Assembly (NCBI GenBank): GCA_029834535.1
Contig: JAQMWT010000667.1
Coordinates: 124,001 to 188,000, forward strand
Direction of reading: 5' to 3'
DNA length: 64,000 nucleotides
Source of the DNA: Chrysophaeum taylorii
Lineage: Eukaryota > Sar > Pelagophyceae > Pelagomonadales > Pelagomonadaceae
The stretch's first letter is position 1, and each line of letters opens with the position of its first letter. Positions 29,530-40,922 of this stretch are shown here, in pieces. The position numbers were made by a program, and so were the translations under genes. Under the pieces are notes generated by a model. It saw only the letters and a program-made list of their open reading frames with translations. It was not told the DNA's origin and made no database searches.

Positions 29530-30170
29530 TTTATACGTCGTCGTCGTCGTCGTCGTCTCGGACGGCGGTATGACTATCCAACGAGATCGATCACATCACG
29601 AGTGAGTGGGGGGCCGGCTTACTTGTTAAGTTGTTGGTCGTCGGATCCAACATATTTATTTATCTCGTGTTTGTTTTCGCACACAGCGCACACAGTCTTG
29701 ACTCGAGGCAGCGGCTTGTTCCCTCGAAGAGCGGTATATCCGGGTGCGACCACCAATGTCGAGAGGAGGAAGTCCCCTTCCGGAATGCCCCAGTGAATTC
29801 GTCGTCGCATTCGTGCCACGCCGCATTTGCGGCTACCCCTTTGTTATCCTCTTCTGGTGCACCCACCAAAGATCTTGAAGAAGGGTTTGTTTCCTCTTTG
29901 TTGGAGCCACGAGTGTGAGGTTATCAAGCGGGGACCCATCATTCCCCCCCCCCGCATCTGCGTTGTTGACCATCGATGCCCAGCCCCTCAAGCTCCTTCT
30001 CCCACTGAGACCCCCGGAACGTTCTTTACAGGTGTTCTCCTGCTCATATTCTTTCTCGCGCAGCTTCCGACTCTTCGTGGTTGTCGTCATTCTCATCATC
30101 GGTGCCACACGCGGCGTCATCCTCCCGAGCAGGCAGCACACCTTGTTTCGGGAGCAGCATCCGCGGAGTG
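29530..30170. other. intergenic, no gene recognised
   Basis: Begins with a GTC run (29537-29558). Several short open frames on both strands have no domain features, and composition is less GC-rich than the genes. Confidence 0.4.
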
Positions 30171-30282
30171 AGAGTGAGTGAGTGAGTGAGTGAGTGAGTG
30201 CGTGAGTGAGTGAGTGAGTGAGTGAGTGAGTGCGTGCGTGAGTGAGTGAGTGAGTGCGTGAGTGAGTGAGTGAGTGAGTGAC
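30171..30282. repeat. (GAGT)n microsatellite, about 110 bases
   Basis: GAGT units with occasional GCGT variants, the second-longest tetranucleotide tract in the window. Confidence 0.95.
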
Positions 30283-31652
30283 CTCCGTCGTGAATGTGGC
30301 TCGAAATTCCAGCGACTCCGAGGTGAGTGAATCCATCTCTGCGGCTTCAGCAGGTTTTCACCTCCTGTTTTTCATCTGGACGATTTTTCCGACGCGTAGG
30401 TCAGAACGAACATTGGACTCCTCGGCCGGTGGCGGGCCGAGCTCGAGGCGGTCGCACCGCGTGTCAAAACGTTGGGCCTTCAACGTGAGCTTGCTGCGGC
30501 CTTTGAAGTCGATCCTGGCGAGGTACGTGTGCTGTTCTATGGTGGCGTCCTTGCGAGGCGAGTCGTAGGTGTGTTACTTCAGCTCTTCCATCGCGCCCGC
30601 GATCTCCCCCTTCTTCTGCTGCGCCTAGCCTACCTCGGTGGCGTCGTTCTTCGACCTGCACTGGCGAAACGCCGCTCGAAGTTCTTGATGAAGCCCGGGA
30701 TGCGCGCAAGCCCGACAGCAACCTTGTCGACGTGCATGTGCTCGTCGACCTCGCCTCTCTCAAAGGCGGCGATGACTTCGGTGAATTTTTTCACGTTGAA
30801 GGCATTAAAGGCGTCGAGCGTCGGTCGGAAGCTTTGTATGCGAGCGCGTTCCTGATGTTGTTGAGTATCTCGGGCCTGCTGTGTTTGCGGTTGATGCCGA
30901 GGATCGATTGTACTAGAGTTCAGTGACGCCAGCAATCCAGCGTCGCTCGAGAGCATTTTTCGTAAGGCTGTCGCACCAGGCGCGTCGGTTGGTGGTTGTT
31001 TCAAGGACTACAGCTACAACCGGGACATCCACGCGGAGACGAAACTTCGGTGGCATCGTTGAGCACACAGCGAAGAAAGAACGAGTCGGTATTAGGGATC
31101 GAGTTGCCTGGGGGCTCGGTGGTGTGTGCCGATGACTTGGTTAGCTGGATCCCTAATACAGGCCTCGGGGAGCGACGCCGCGCGCCAAAACGTGCCAGAT
31201 GAGGGTTTCGTCGCGAAAAAATGAACAGCCGTGTCAACTCACTTCCACCTCGCCACGTCGCGTTTCTTGCTCAGGGAAGACTACGGTGAGTACGACCAAG
31301 GTGCTGGTACGCTGGGACCGACGGGACCTTCAAAGGATGCTCGTCGCCGAACGATTCAAGGGTTGGCCATCGGACGAAGATTTTGAGGTTTTTGTAAGTG
31401 GATGGGCGCATGACGTCACGAGGCTCTGGAGAGAGAGATTTTTTCTGAAGCGTCAGGGACGTAGCAGTTTAGCGCTTAGTATGTATCTAAGATGCTTTGT
31501 GGTGACGTGGTATGAGTGAGGGTAAGGCACAATAAACCTGCATATTTCAGCTTACGCGCCAAAAGTTTAGTATGTATGTGACGTGTTGTTACTCGTGAGG
31601 GTAAGGCTGTATAAACTTGCCCTTTTCTGAAGCACAGGATGAATGATGTTTC
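30283..31652. other. decayed coding-like sequence, no family assigned
   Basis: On the minus strand, 31004-30630 encodes 124 residues including TLDAFNAFNVKKFTEVIAAF and VAVGLARIPGFIKNFERRF, after which the frame is broken by stops and shifts down to about 30290 (fragments such as THLRLASQGRHHRTAHVP). It looks like a pseudogene of unknown origin. Composition becomes AT-richer toward the hAT element. Confidence 0.3.
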
Positions 31653-32770
31653 CAGCGTTGTGCATTTACTAATAAATCAGTTTAGTAATGTAACGAGCAT
31701 TACTTGCCACACCTTTTGAGTAAAATAATTCGTAAAGTAAAAGTCGAGCATTACAGGCGGGTGGCGCGTAAAGTAAAGGTTAAGGCTGCTCGGGCTGAAA
31801 ATTTTCATTTTGCTGTATTCTGACCCCAGCCTCGTCCAGGGACGGAGCACAACGCAACGATGTGATGAGCGGACTCGCTGGCTTTTAATGGTTAAGCTTC
31901 GTGGTTAATATATCTCGTTTGTTTTCTTCGAGGGGACTGATCTCGGACTTGCACTCGAACTTCTTGAGGATGTGGCTGTACTTGTCTCGAGCCCACTTAA
32001 GAAACTCCTTGTTCATGCGCAGGGTCACGAGCATGTCCAGCTCCTCGTCGCTCAGGAGGGTGTTGCCCTCAGTCATGACAGTGTTGGCAGCGGAGATGAT
32101 GCGCTCGCAGAGGCTCTCAGCTGGCAGCGTGCTGATATTGCCCTTCGAGACTCGTGCAATGTCTGGAAGGTAGCCGTACTGATGCGCTCGCAGAGGCTCT
32201 CAGCAGGCAGCGCGCCGATATTGCCGTTCGAGCCTCGTGCGATGTCTGGAAGGTAGCCGTACTCCTTCTGGTTGCCTTCTATTCTCGTGAAGAGCTTGCC
32301 GACGTTGAGCAACATCATGTCCAAGAGCTTGAAATCCTGGAGGTGTCGGAGGAATCCGAGAGGTCGTCAGGAAATTCCTTGAGCCACTCGATGGTGCAAG
32401 CGTACTGTGGACCCGCTTCACGAAGACGTGTTCGAACTCCACCATGAAGTCCGGCATCGCCTCCTCCGATTATTAATCAGGTTGCTGCTGCTCCTCGGGC
32501 TGAGGAATGGCTTCAGCCCAGAAGTCGGGCTCGTTGTCGTCATCGTCATCTGAGTCGGACGCCGGCGCAGTCGCATGAAGGCGTTGCCGTCCTCCTCCTC
32601 ACCGTCGCAGTACCACCCTTGATCTCATTCTCCACGTTGTACTGTGTGTAAAAAAATTACTTTACCATCATTTTGAAATGACTGTAAAGTAATGTTAAAG
32701 TAAAATAGGTAAAGTAAAGGATTTTCGTAATATTTTTTACTAACGTTTGAGTAAATAGTGCACAACGCTG
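31653..32770 (-). mobile_element. hAT-family DNA transposon relic
   Basis: Terminal inverted repeats CAGCGTTGTGCA at 31653 and its reverse complement ending at 32770, with further similarity (TTTACT). Flanking 8-mers GATGTTTC and AATGATTC agree at six of eight positions, the target-duplication size of hAT elements. On the minus strand near 32260-31890 lie pieces of the hAT C-terminal dimerisation region (GYLPDIARGSNGNIGALPAE, ESLCERI, EGNTLLSDEELDMLVTLRMN), broken by frameshifts. Confidence 0.75.
31885..32457 (-). pseudogene. hAT transposase C-terminal fragment
   Basis: Only the C-terminal part of a transposase is visible, in at least three frames. An imperfect tandem duplication of about 80 bases (32098-32265) repeats the GYLPDIA...LPAESLCERI segment, the two units differing at several positions. 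It cannot encode an active enzyme. Confidence 0.65.
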
Positions 32771-32915
32771 AATGATTCTTCGAAGCGTGTCTTGACACGA
32801 TAATATTATATCCCCAACGAATATCCTTTGCGCTGAAGAGGTCATGATGCGATATTAACGGATCGTAGTACTAAAATTTCCCCTCGTTTTGAGTGAGTTA
32901 GTTCACTCTCGAGAG

Positions 32916-33593
32916 ATGGCGTCGAGCGACAGGTTAGACGCACTCACGTGTCCGCTGACCCTCGAAATGTTCGAGGACCCAGTGATTTTGGTGGGCGACG
33001 GCCACACCTACGAGCGAAGGGCCATCGAGGAGTGGCTGCGAACACACTCGGCCTCGCCGCTGACCGGGATCGATCTCCCGGAGGCAGGGAGAGCGCTCAT
33101 CCCGAACCTCACGATCAGAAAGATGCTCGCCAGCCACAGCAATGCGGGCCTGAGGCCGCCGCCCCCACCTCCCCCGACAATCCCAGCGAAACGACCGCCG
33201 CCCCCCTTGCCTCCCAGGCCCGCGGCGCCCGCGCTTCCCCCGAGAGTCCAGTTCGTCTTCCCCCCTTCGAACAAGGAAATGTTTCCGCCGCCACCCTCGA
33301 ACACAGACATGGAACTTGCGCTCAAGCTGGCGCGGGAAGAGGCCCAGCACGACGAGCGACAGCGCGCCGCCGCCGCCGCTCAGTGTGCGCTCGACGCGCA
33401 GAAGGCGAGGGAAATCGCCATGTCAGACCGGTTCGTTGTTCAAACCGAGGCCCAGCCCCTCGTCACACCCCGCACGCCGCGTCTTATCCGATCCCGATCC
33501 GAAGCGGCCACCCGACCCCCCTCGGCTAGATCCCGCCTAACCGTCGTCTTTGGCCGACAAGCCTCTCGCGCGCGCAATCTCACACCACCCTAA
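32916..33593 (+). CDS. U-box E3 ubiquitin ligase
   Basis: A 225-residue protein. The U-box occupies about residues 7-70: LTCPLTLEMFEDPVILVGDG, TYERRAIEEWLRTH, SPLTGIDLP and LIPNLTIRKML, the full fold core without metal-binding cysteines. Poly-Pro segments follow (about 85-135), then a short Ala/Glu-rich helix with LALKLAREEAQHDERQR, which resembles a ubiquitin-interacting motif. U-box proteins bring E2 enzymes to substrates. The Met at 32916 (MASSDRL) is preferred over one nine codons earlier. Confidence 0.88.
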   Translation: MASSDRLDALTCPLTLEMFEDPVILVGDGHTYERRAIEEWLRTHSASPLTGIDLPEAGRALIPNLTIRKMLASHSNAGLRPPPPPPPTIPAKRPPPPLPPRPAAPALPPRVQFVFPPSNKEMFPPPPSNTDMELALKLAREEAQHDERQRAAAAAQCALDAQKAREIAMSDRFVVQTEAQPLVTPRTPRLIRSRSEAATRPPSARSRLTVVFGRQASRARNLTPP

Positions 33594-34460
33594 CTTTTGC
33601 TTGATTGTACTTTCTTCTTCCGGGCTCCTGACGTGCAAAGACGACGACGCTCAAGAGGACAGCGCCTCCCTCCCTATATATAAAGACCCGGTGCTGCGCA
33701 TCCATTGCGTCGTTGGGTGGGGATCGTGGAGTTGCGGCATCGAGCGATGTAAACTGCGGCACAGATGCGCGCGTTCTTCTGGTCACAGGCACCTCTCCTA
33801 CCTGTGAGCGCGCGGATATTGGATAATGATGATGTCGAGAGACGCGTAAAGATGCCGCCATACGCCGCGCGCGTCATCTCGTCCCGCGCACAACTCGAGG
33901 ACGTCGAGGCGCAGACCAATATCAGCAGCAGCAGCACTCGCGCACGTAGAGCCAGCCATCCCACGGACATCCTCTTGCGCGCACGCGCCCACGAAATGAG
34001 TTTGCCACCAAAAACTCGCCCAATTCGAGAACCTCGAGTGTCTCAGCAGCAGCGTGGGACCCCTCGATCCAATCGACGGCGCCCGAGGTCGACAATCTTT
34101 TAAGACAAATTTCTCGAGGCTCTTAGCCTGTCACCCATCAGTCGACAACCGGACGTGATCATCTTCTTGCCGGGTGGTTGACCAGCTCGCACACGCGGCT
34201 GTCGACGCCAACCTTGTCGACAGTTTGTCAGGAGTTTTCGACAAAATGGGCGAGCGAGCTTAGTGACTTCTAAGCGAACGCGTCGAGAGAGAGACCCGTC
34301 CGTCAGACTCGCCGTCCAGCAAGCCGAAGCACCGTTCCTCTTGCGAGAGCGCGACAGGGTGTCTGTCTGTCTGTCAGTCTGTCGTCTCTACAGTTCGCTC
34401 ACCCTATCTCCTGTTCGCTAACCTTTGAGTTTAATCCTAAACCCTATATCCTGGCGAGTT
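33594..34460. other. intergenic, no gene recognised
   Basis: Includes TATATATAA near 33673 and a TGTC tract near 34362-34382. A 112-codon open frame at 33765-34103 has no recognisable features and I do not call it. Confidence 0.4.
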
Positions 34461-34485
34461 TCCTAACTACTAATCGACAGATGTT

Positions 34486-34516
<31 letters not shown>

Positions 34517-35518
34517 TTGTCCCTCGATTTAGGGTAAGGATCAGGTAGGAGCGAGAGTCAGGATTAGGTAGGCGCGAGAGCCAGACAGTGATCCTCCAAG
34601 CCGTCTACGGCGACCTCGCAGACTATTTCCACGACCCGCGGCGGCTCTTTTAGCCAGCGCGCCATTCTCACGCCCCGTCGAAACGATGTTGTCGATGCTG
34701 ACAACGCGCGCATGACTGCGGCCTTTTATTCCCGGAGACGAGGCGTCGGAGTTCTTTTCGGCCGACTAGGTTGGGTCGGAAGACGACGCCTCGCTCTCAA
34801 GAGTCGAGTTTTGAACTCCCCGACAACCAACGGCATGCTGACTTTGATCGCGAGCTTAATGTCTTCGCAACCTCGACCCGTCGCACGGCCACTGCAACGG
34901 TACCAGATACATGATCGATCGTGTCGTTGTCACCGAGGCTCCTCCAACCTGTATCCCTCAAGCCCACCGACGCCAAATGATCAACAAGAGCCAGAGGCAG
35001 ACGCCCCGCAAGGTCGGCGTCCTCTTGCCCGTCTTCTGCCACGTCCAGCTCTACGTGGCTCTCTGTCGATCGGCAACCCCGAGGATATCCTCTTCTGAGT
35101 CGACGACTCCACCCTACCCCACACGTGCTGCGCAATACCGATAAGCCCCCTCCCGGCGTCTACACGCGCACTGTAGGTGAACTTACTGGGACCACGTGAA
35201 CTTACTGGGGTTTGAGATTGAGACTAGGTGGACTGAGTGACAAGGTGAAACGGGGACCAGGTGAACATACTGGGGTTTTCAGAGTAAAGGGTTTTTAGAG
35301 TAAACTCAAAGGTTGGCGGCGCGTGCGGATCAAAGCAGCTTAGATTGGCGGAGGCGAGAGCGACGAGCTCAAAGGAGTGAGCTAGGTGAACTTACTGACC
35401 AGGTGAACTTATACGAAACTTACTGGGACAGGTGAACTTACTAGGGTAAGAGATTGGGACTAGGTGAACTTACTGGGGTTAGAGATTGGGACTAGGTGAA
35501 CTTACTGGCCTGCACTTG
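34461..35518 (+). mobile_element. Helitron-like element, copy 4
   Basis: TCCTAACTACTAATCGACAG at 34461 to GGCCTGCACTTG at 35518, followed by T. All internal blocks are present: TGTC/TTGT tract, helicase relic (AILTPRRNDVVDADN; later QMINKSQRQTPRKVGVLL) and minisatellite. It ends 75 bases before the first ATG of the next gene. Confidence 0.86.
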
Positions 35519-35592
35519 TATACTCCTAAAGTCTACTTCCTTCCCCCCTGCGCGTCAACGAACGACTTGCGCCACACAAAAAAAAACATCTC

Positions 35593-36963
35593 TTGAAGTT
35601 TGTGATTGGTGTCGAGATGAAAGGCCTGGATGGTGGCGTCGGTGCCAGCTTGGGTTCGTCGTCGGAGTTGATGCTGCAACTCGTGCAGTCGTCGAAGATT
35701 TTCGAGGTTATGAGAGGACCCATCATCCCGGGGAGGCGCGCGTCGAGTTACGGGGAGTGCGCGTGGGGGGAAACTGAATCGTGCGCCCTGTCGTCCCTAG
35801 GTAACGTGACCCGTATCTCGACGGGAGACAAATTCCCCGAGACCCAGTGCATCTTCGGGGACCCGTACTATTTCGACGTTCATAAAGGTGGCGACGGCTC
35901 AAAGCTAATGGTATACTTCCAGGGCGGCGGCGCGTGCTGGGACTTCGCTTCGGTCGAGTACACGCGGATCATGGAGAAGATCGACATCAGCCTCGCGTCG
36001 TGCCACCCCACGATATACTCGGATCCCGGCGCGGAAGGCATTTTTGGTTCGAACGACGAGAACCCGTTTCTAGACTACACGATCGTTCAGGTAGGTTATT
36101 GCTCTGGAGACGTTCACTTTGGAGATGTGACACGGTATGGCGTGACGCAAGCCGGTTATAAGAATGCCATGGCCGTCTTATCGTGGGTGGTTGAGCAGCA
36201 AGCTTCCAACGAACTGCCCGAGACGATCGACGAACTCGTTATCGCGGGCTCGTCGGCTGGCTCTATGGGGGCGCAGTTGTGGGCCAAAAACGTCACGCAG
36301 CTCATTCCCGCAGAGCACGTGACTCTATTGTTCGACTCGTACGTCGGCGTCTTCCCTCCAGAAGACGAGGGACGCACGTTTCAAGGCTATGGCATGTGTC
36401 CCTATCTCGTTACTTCGGAACTTCGAGACGTATGCGATGCTGGCAACCTCAGCCTCCAGATGGTCACCAAGACGCAGCTCGATGAGATCCCCGAAGCCCG
36501 CGCCGCCTTTATCCAGGCAAAGAACGACTCGGTCCAGACAGTCTTTTACGACGCCGTCCTTTTCACCGACGACCCCGCGCTCGCGGCCGCGTGCGTCTTA
36601 AAGCGCGAATGCCGCGACGACGCGATCGACCCGTCCACGTTTTACGCCAACACCCAGTCTATTCTCGAATATTACAACGTCTCCTCGGATCGCGCGGGCG
36701 GCGACGCCGTCACTTTCTTCGTCAATTCCGACCATCACATCTATTTTACGGCAGACGAGCATTTCTACAATACCACCACTCGAGGAACCAGCCTTTCATA
36801 TTTTGGCACCCTCGCACCCTGGATCGCCTCGCTCTTGCCTTCTTCGGCGAACCTTACGCGCGAACAATGCTATGGCGCGCTCGCGCAGCCTTCTACCTCG
36901 AGTGGTCTCGATTATTGCGACACAAACTTGGCCGAACGCCTCACCCCGCCGCCGCCGTCATAG
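35593..36963 (+). CDS. pectinacetylesterase/NOTUM-like alpha/beta hydrolase
   Basis: A 456-residue protein. Family motifs are VYFQGGGACWD near 117 (oxyanion-hole region), IVQVGYCSGDVHFGD, the nucleophile motif AGSSAGSMGAQ near 218-228 and a C-terminal His region (NSDHHIYFTADEHFYN). Plant and animal relatives remove acetyl groups from pectin or palmitoleate from Wnt; here a carbohydrate or ester hydrolase is likely. No N-terminal signal peptide is visible, although relatives are secreted, so a short upstream exon may be missing or the start may be wrong, since the 5' end abuts Helitron copy 4. Confidence 0.83.
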   Translation: MKFVIGVEMKGLDGGVGASLGSSSELMLQLVQSSKIFEVMRGPIIPGRRASSYGECAWGETESCALSSLGNVTRISTGDKFPETQCIFGDPYYFDVHKGGDGSKLMVYFQGGGACWDFASVEYTRIMEKIDISLASCHPTIYSDPGAEGIFGSNDENPFLDYTIVQVGYCSGDVHFGDVTRYGVTQAGYKNAMAVLSWVVEQQASNELPETIDELVIAGSSAGSMGAQLWAKNVTQLIPAEHVTLLFDSYVGVFPPEDEGRTFQGYGMCPYLVTSELRDVCDAGNLSLQMVTKTQLDEIPEARAAFIQAKNDSVQTVFYDAVLFTDDPALAAACVLKRECRDDAIDPSTFYANTQSILEYYNVSSDRAGGDAVTFFVNSDHHIYFTADEHFYNTTTRGTSLSYFGTLAPWIASLLPSSANLTREQCYGALAQPSTSSGLDYCDTNLAERLTPPPPS

Positions 36964-37735
36964 GTGTAATCGATGTGAGTCGTCGAGCGGTCGATTCTTC
37001 TGTTTGCACTGGGGATCATGCATTACTCTCATGCACCACCGCTTCTTTTTGCCACGCGTCATCGAAGTGGGTCAAGCGCCGTACCGTGCTCTCGATACCG
37101 TGCTTTTTTTCTGTCTGTCTTTATACAACTGCAAAAATTTTTCGTCGTCGTGGCAATCGTATGATTTCTTCAGAGAACATGACTCTACACTTGCCAAAAA
37201 AATGATGGGAGAGCGAAGGACCCTTAACTTGCGCCCCGTTTCTCTTATTATTATTATGAGGGAGTCGCCTTTCATCAACAGCGTCCCGAGTGCGCTCGAG
37301 CGCGCACGCTGTCGCTCCAGAATGCATGACCACATGTGTGGGGTGGAGCAGCGGACGTAGTGCTTTTTTTTCGAGAGAGAGAGGGAGAGTGTGTGTTCAT
37401 CGCACTTGAAGTGATGATCGCCACTTCTTCTCTCGAGCCTTTGGAAACCGTTGGATTTGCACTTTTTTCTTCATTCGTCCTATCAGACCCTTCCGCATCA
37501 GACCTTTCTTTATTTGTTTCTTTCTTTCTCTCTCTCTCTGGTCACCACCTCCTCCGTGAGTATTTTTTCTATTTCGCCGTCCGGTGCGTCACGTTGGTGG
37601 TACCTTTTTTTTTTAGCTACGACGACACAGCCTGGCCACAAGAAAGGTGCTCGAATTATCTTATTATTTTTGCGCTCAGTGGTGTTGATCAGTTGACTGG
37701 GGCCCGTGCTTCTGTCCGTTCAGCCACAGAAGGGC
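36964..37735. other. intergenic, pyrimidine-rich, no gene recognised
   Basis: Contains CTTT/TCTC-rich stretches (37490-37540) and short open frames without family features, between two convergent genes. Confidence 0.4.
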
Positions 37736-40700
37736 CTATAAGTTCCGCGTCGGCTTGGAGCTGGAAGCAGCGAAGGCTGTCCATCCAGGGGTCGAGGAGC
37801 CAGTATCGGTATTGGTCGCAGGCCCATTTTTATTCAAGATGGCGGAGTTGTCGCGCTCAACGATAGGCCGGTAGGACAGCAGCCAATCGAAGCCTGGATT
37901 GGCGACGACACTGATCTGGTCGCCATAAAAAGCGAAGAGGGCGGCTGCAGCTTTGTCGTCGCCGTTGGTGAGGCCGTCGTCGACCCACTCCTCCGAGAAG
38001 GCGAATTCAAGGAAGTGGGCGTGGGATCGGCGGAGGTTGTCGAGGTTAAGAAGGGCGATGTCGGCCTGGGGTCCGGAGACGAAGATGTCGGGAAGCTGGT
38101 CCCCAAAGTCGGCGAAGGTAGGGTGACGCGAGAAAACGACGTCGGCGCGGGTGTACAAGGCAAAGTCGTCCTTTGGAAGTAGAAGTGGCAAATCGAATCG
38201 GAGGAAGTCGGCCGCAGGTCTTTTCTTCATCTTTTTTGAGGTCGCATCGCGGACGACGTGAGGGAGCCAGGTCCGGGGCGTACGGTAGATGACTTTAGTG
38301 GTCGACGCGGTTTCGAGCCACGCGGCGAGCCGCGCTGAAGCGTCCCCCCAAAACACGCAAACAGGACGCAGGTGGGTCGCCTGCTCGGCGGAGCGCACGG
38401 CTCTTCTGATAGGTCTCTCGTCGTCCTCGTCGGTTGCGACGAAGACCCAGGTTCGGAGCAGGTCTGTCGGTTTGAGACGAGTCTCGATCGCGCTCAAGCC
38501 GGGCGACGAGACGGGATCGAGCAGCCGGCGCTCCGTGGTGGCGATGGTTGTCTTGAAACGCTGGCGGACAAAGTGAAGAGCGACATCTTCGTCGATCTGG
38601 CCGCCCGCAATATAGGCTTCGTACCAGGCGTCTCCAAAGCGCGCGGCCGCGGCGGTCGTGCGCCGCGCGACGCAGCTCGACTCGGCGAAGCTTCCGACAT
38701 GGCGTTCTGCGCCGGCGGCGAGCTCGTCGCGCGCGTACGCCCGCAGCACGCTTGCATTTTTGGTCGTTATTGCCGAGCTCGCGTCGACTTGCGCGAGAAC
38801 GTCGTTAGGCTCGAGGCCGCAGCACGTTCGTCGCGCGGCGACGAGGACCGAGGCCGCACCCAAGTCGCCGAGCGCCGCCAATAGTGCCTCGACGCGAACC
38901 ACGCGTCCTGGGTCGATGAAAACCGTGATATCGTAATCGTTTAGTGCCGCGTACCGATGTGGTGCCATTTTGAGCGCAGCGGCCGAAGCGCCCGGGATCT
39001 TTAGCGTGCGCCAGCCCCTCTCGCGAAAACGAGCGTTGCGCTTTCCTGCTGCTGACGACACTAATAACCACTCCAAGGCGACGCCGGTGTGCACGGCTTT
39101 CCGAGGCAAATCGATTGCTGTGCGCAACACCCCGCAGAAAATCCTTCTTGTTCAACGCGACGGCACACACCGCGATCCGGCTCGATTGGTGTTCTTCGCG
39201 ACGCGAGGCAGCTCCAAAAATCGTGAGCCAGCTCTGCTGCAAGAAAGGCGACCCGGCGAGGCCGGCGTACGTCTCTCGCGAATTGTGGACGATCGCACGC
39301 CGCGACGCGGCGAAAATCCCGCCCGGGCACGTCGGGATGTCCTCATCATCTCGCCCGACTTCTTCCGCCGCCTTGGCCGCGCGAAAGAAAGTCGGCGCCG
39401 CCCAGGCAGTGCGCGCGTCGTCCTGCGCAGACATTTTCCGGCGCGCCGCCGGAGCCATCGCCGCGAGCCACGCGCCCAGCGGCTCGTTCCTTGGTACGCG
39501 TAGCGTTGGTTCGGCGCACCATGAGAGCACCTTGGGCGGGAGCCGCCGCGAGAAAGCGAGCACGTTGTTCCAGTGTCCGGGAAGGCTGAGAGCCGCGTCC
39601 GTAAGGAAAAGCGTCATGTCCGCCAAGTCCGTGTAACGGGTATCGATGTGTGCGAGGTACGCTTCGTCGTTTGTTTTGCCAGCAATCTCGACAAAGGTGA
39701 CCGTGTAGCTTTCTTCTTCGGGGCTGAGTAACGATCCTAGTTCCTCCTCCTCGATATTCGAGTAGATCCAGACGCGTCGTCGCGAGGCTCGCGACGAAAG
39801 GGCATCGAAGAGCGCGCGCAGCATGCGGGAAACACCCGAAGAAGAAGAAGAAGAAGAAGAAGAAGAAGACAACTCAACCCGTGCCATAACAACGTCAAAG
39901 CTGATGCGCTCTTCGATTTCGTTGCCGAGGTACGCCGTCGCTGGCAGCTCGATGCCCCATCCTCGTTTCGGCAACGATTTATATGCCGCGTCGCAATCCC
40001 CATATCGAATGTGCGCCTCGCGATCCACCGAAAAGCGAATGCGCTCGATGGCAAGCGATGGTTCATCGGCAGCAAGCAAAAGGACCAGCCCGTTACGGCC
40101 ATCGGTTCGCTCGGAGCGATTCGACCAAGATCCTGCGAGTCCCAGGCACAACCAACGCCGCGCGGCGAGGTCTTCGGCCACGTCGATCGCATCACATCGA
40201 GAATATGTGCCATCTTTGTACAGGACACGCGGGGTTCTTTCGGCCCAGTCACCGCTCTCCAGGGTCGAGGAGACGTCGCAGGCTATCAACCGCGCCGTCT
40301 TCGCGGCCAGGCCAGGCGAGACGTCGGACACGGGTAACAGCAGGCTCGTCGCCTCGCGTTGTCCGCGCCACTCGACAAACACAACCGATCCACCAAGCTT
40401 GAGTGCGTGGGCGTATTTCTGCGGCCACGCCATCCGCACGGGCGGGCTCTCGGTCGACAGCAATCGCGTCGAGCCGCCGCGCCTCGTCTCGCTCAAGGGG
40501 GCCGGCAATTGCCAAAATCGACGGACCCGAGCCCCGTCGACGGGCTTCCCATTCTTCGTCGGGTCGATCGTCCTCTCGCTCTCTGCGGCGATGCTGTCGC
40601 AGTCTGGATGATCATCGCAGCTCGAAGATGAATGGACATCGCGCCTGCCACCACCACCACCTTTGGCGGCACTGCGGTTTTGACGTAATCGCAACACCAC

Positions 40701-40778
40701 CAACAACGCGACTAACACGGTAAAGCCCACGTTGCCTCGGTCCCTGCTTCGGACCCCTCTTAGGACGACTGTTCTCAT
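37736..40778 (-). CDS. multidomain glycosyltransferase-like type II membrane protein, one frameshift
   Basis: Two overlapping frames make one gene of about 1,010 codons. Frame A (40778 to about 39131) has an N-terminal membrane anchor (GFTVLVALLVVLRL), a domain with DUF3431-like wording (DEAYLAHIDTRYTDLADMTL) and reaches RIAVCAVALNKKDFLRG. Frame B continues without a gap as VLRTAIDLPRKAVHTGVALE, then DYDITVFIDPG (DUF616/MUCI70-like) and a C-terminal GT-A-like domain (FLRFDLPLLLPKDDFALYT, RADVVFSRHPTF). The shift is at a run of four C (39130-39133, GGGG in the gene): removing one base restores the frame. It may be an assembly error, a real mutation or +1 frameshifting. A Ser run near 330 is coded by a GAA/TCT repeat. 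Golgi location is inferred. Confidence 0.68.
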
Positions 40779-40922
40779 TACCAGCTCTGCGCTCCCTAAC
40801 TAACTAACTATATAATTATGACCAGTAGTGCGCCCGAACAGTTTTATTATTATGGAGCTGACGTGGTTTGACGTGGTTCAGACTCGAACATTGATTGTCG
40901 TTACGTCGTCGCTTGGGCAATA

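Noticed and set aside
33765-34103. 112-codon open frame downstream of the U-box gene
   Set aside because: No domain, low-complexity Arg/Ser content and no conservation signal I can see.
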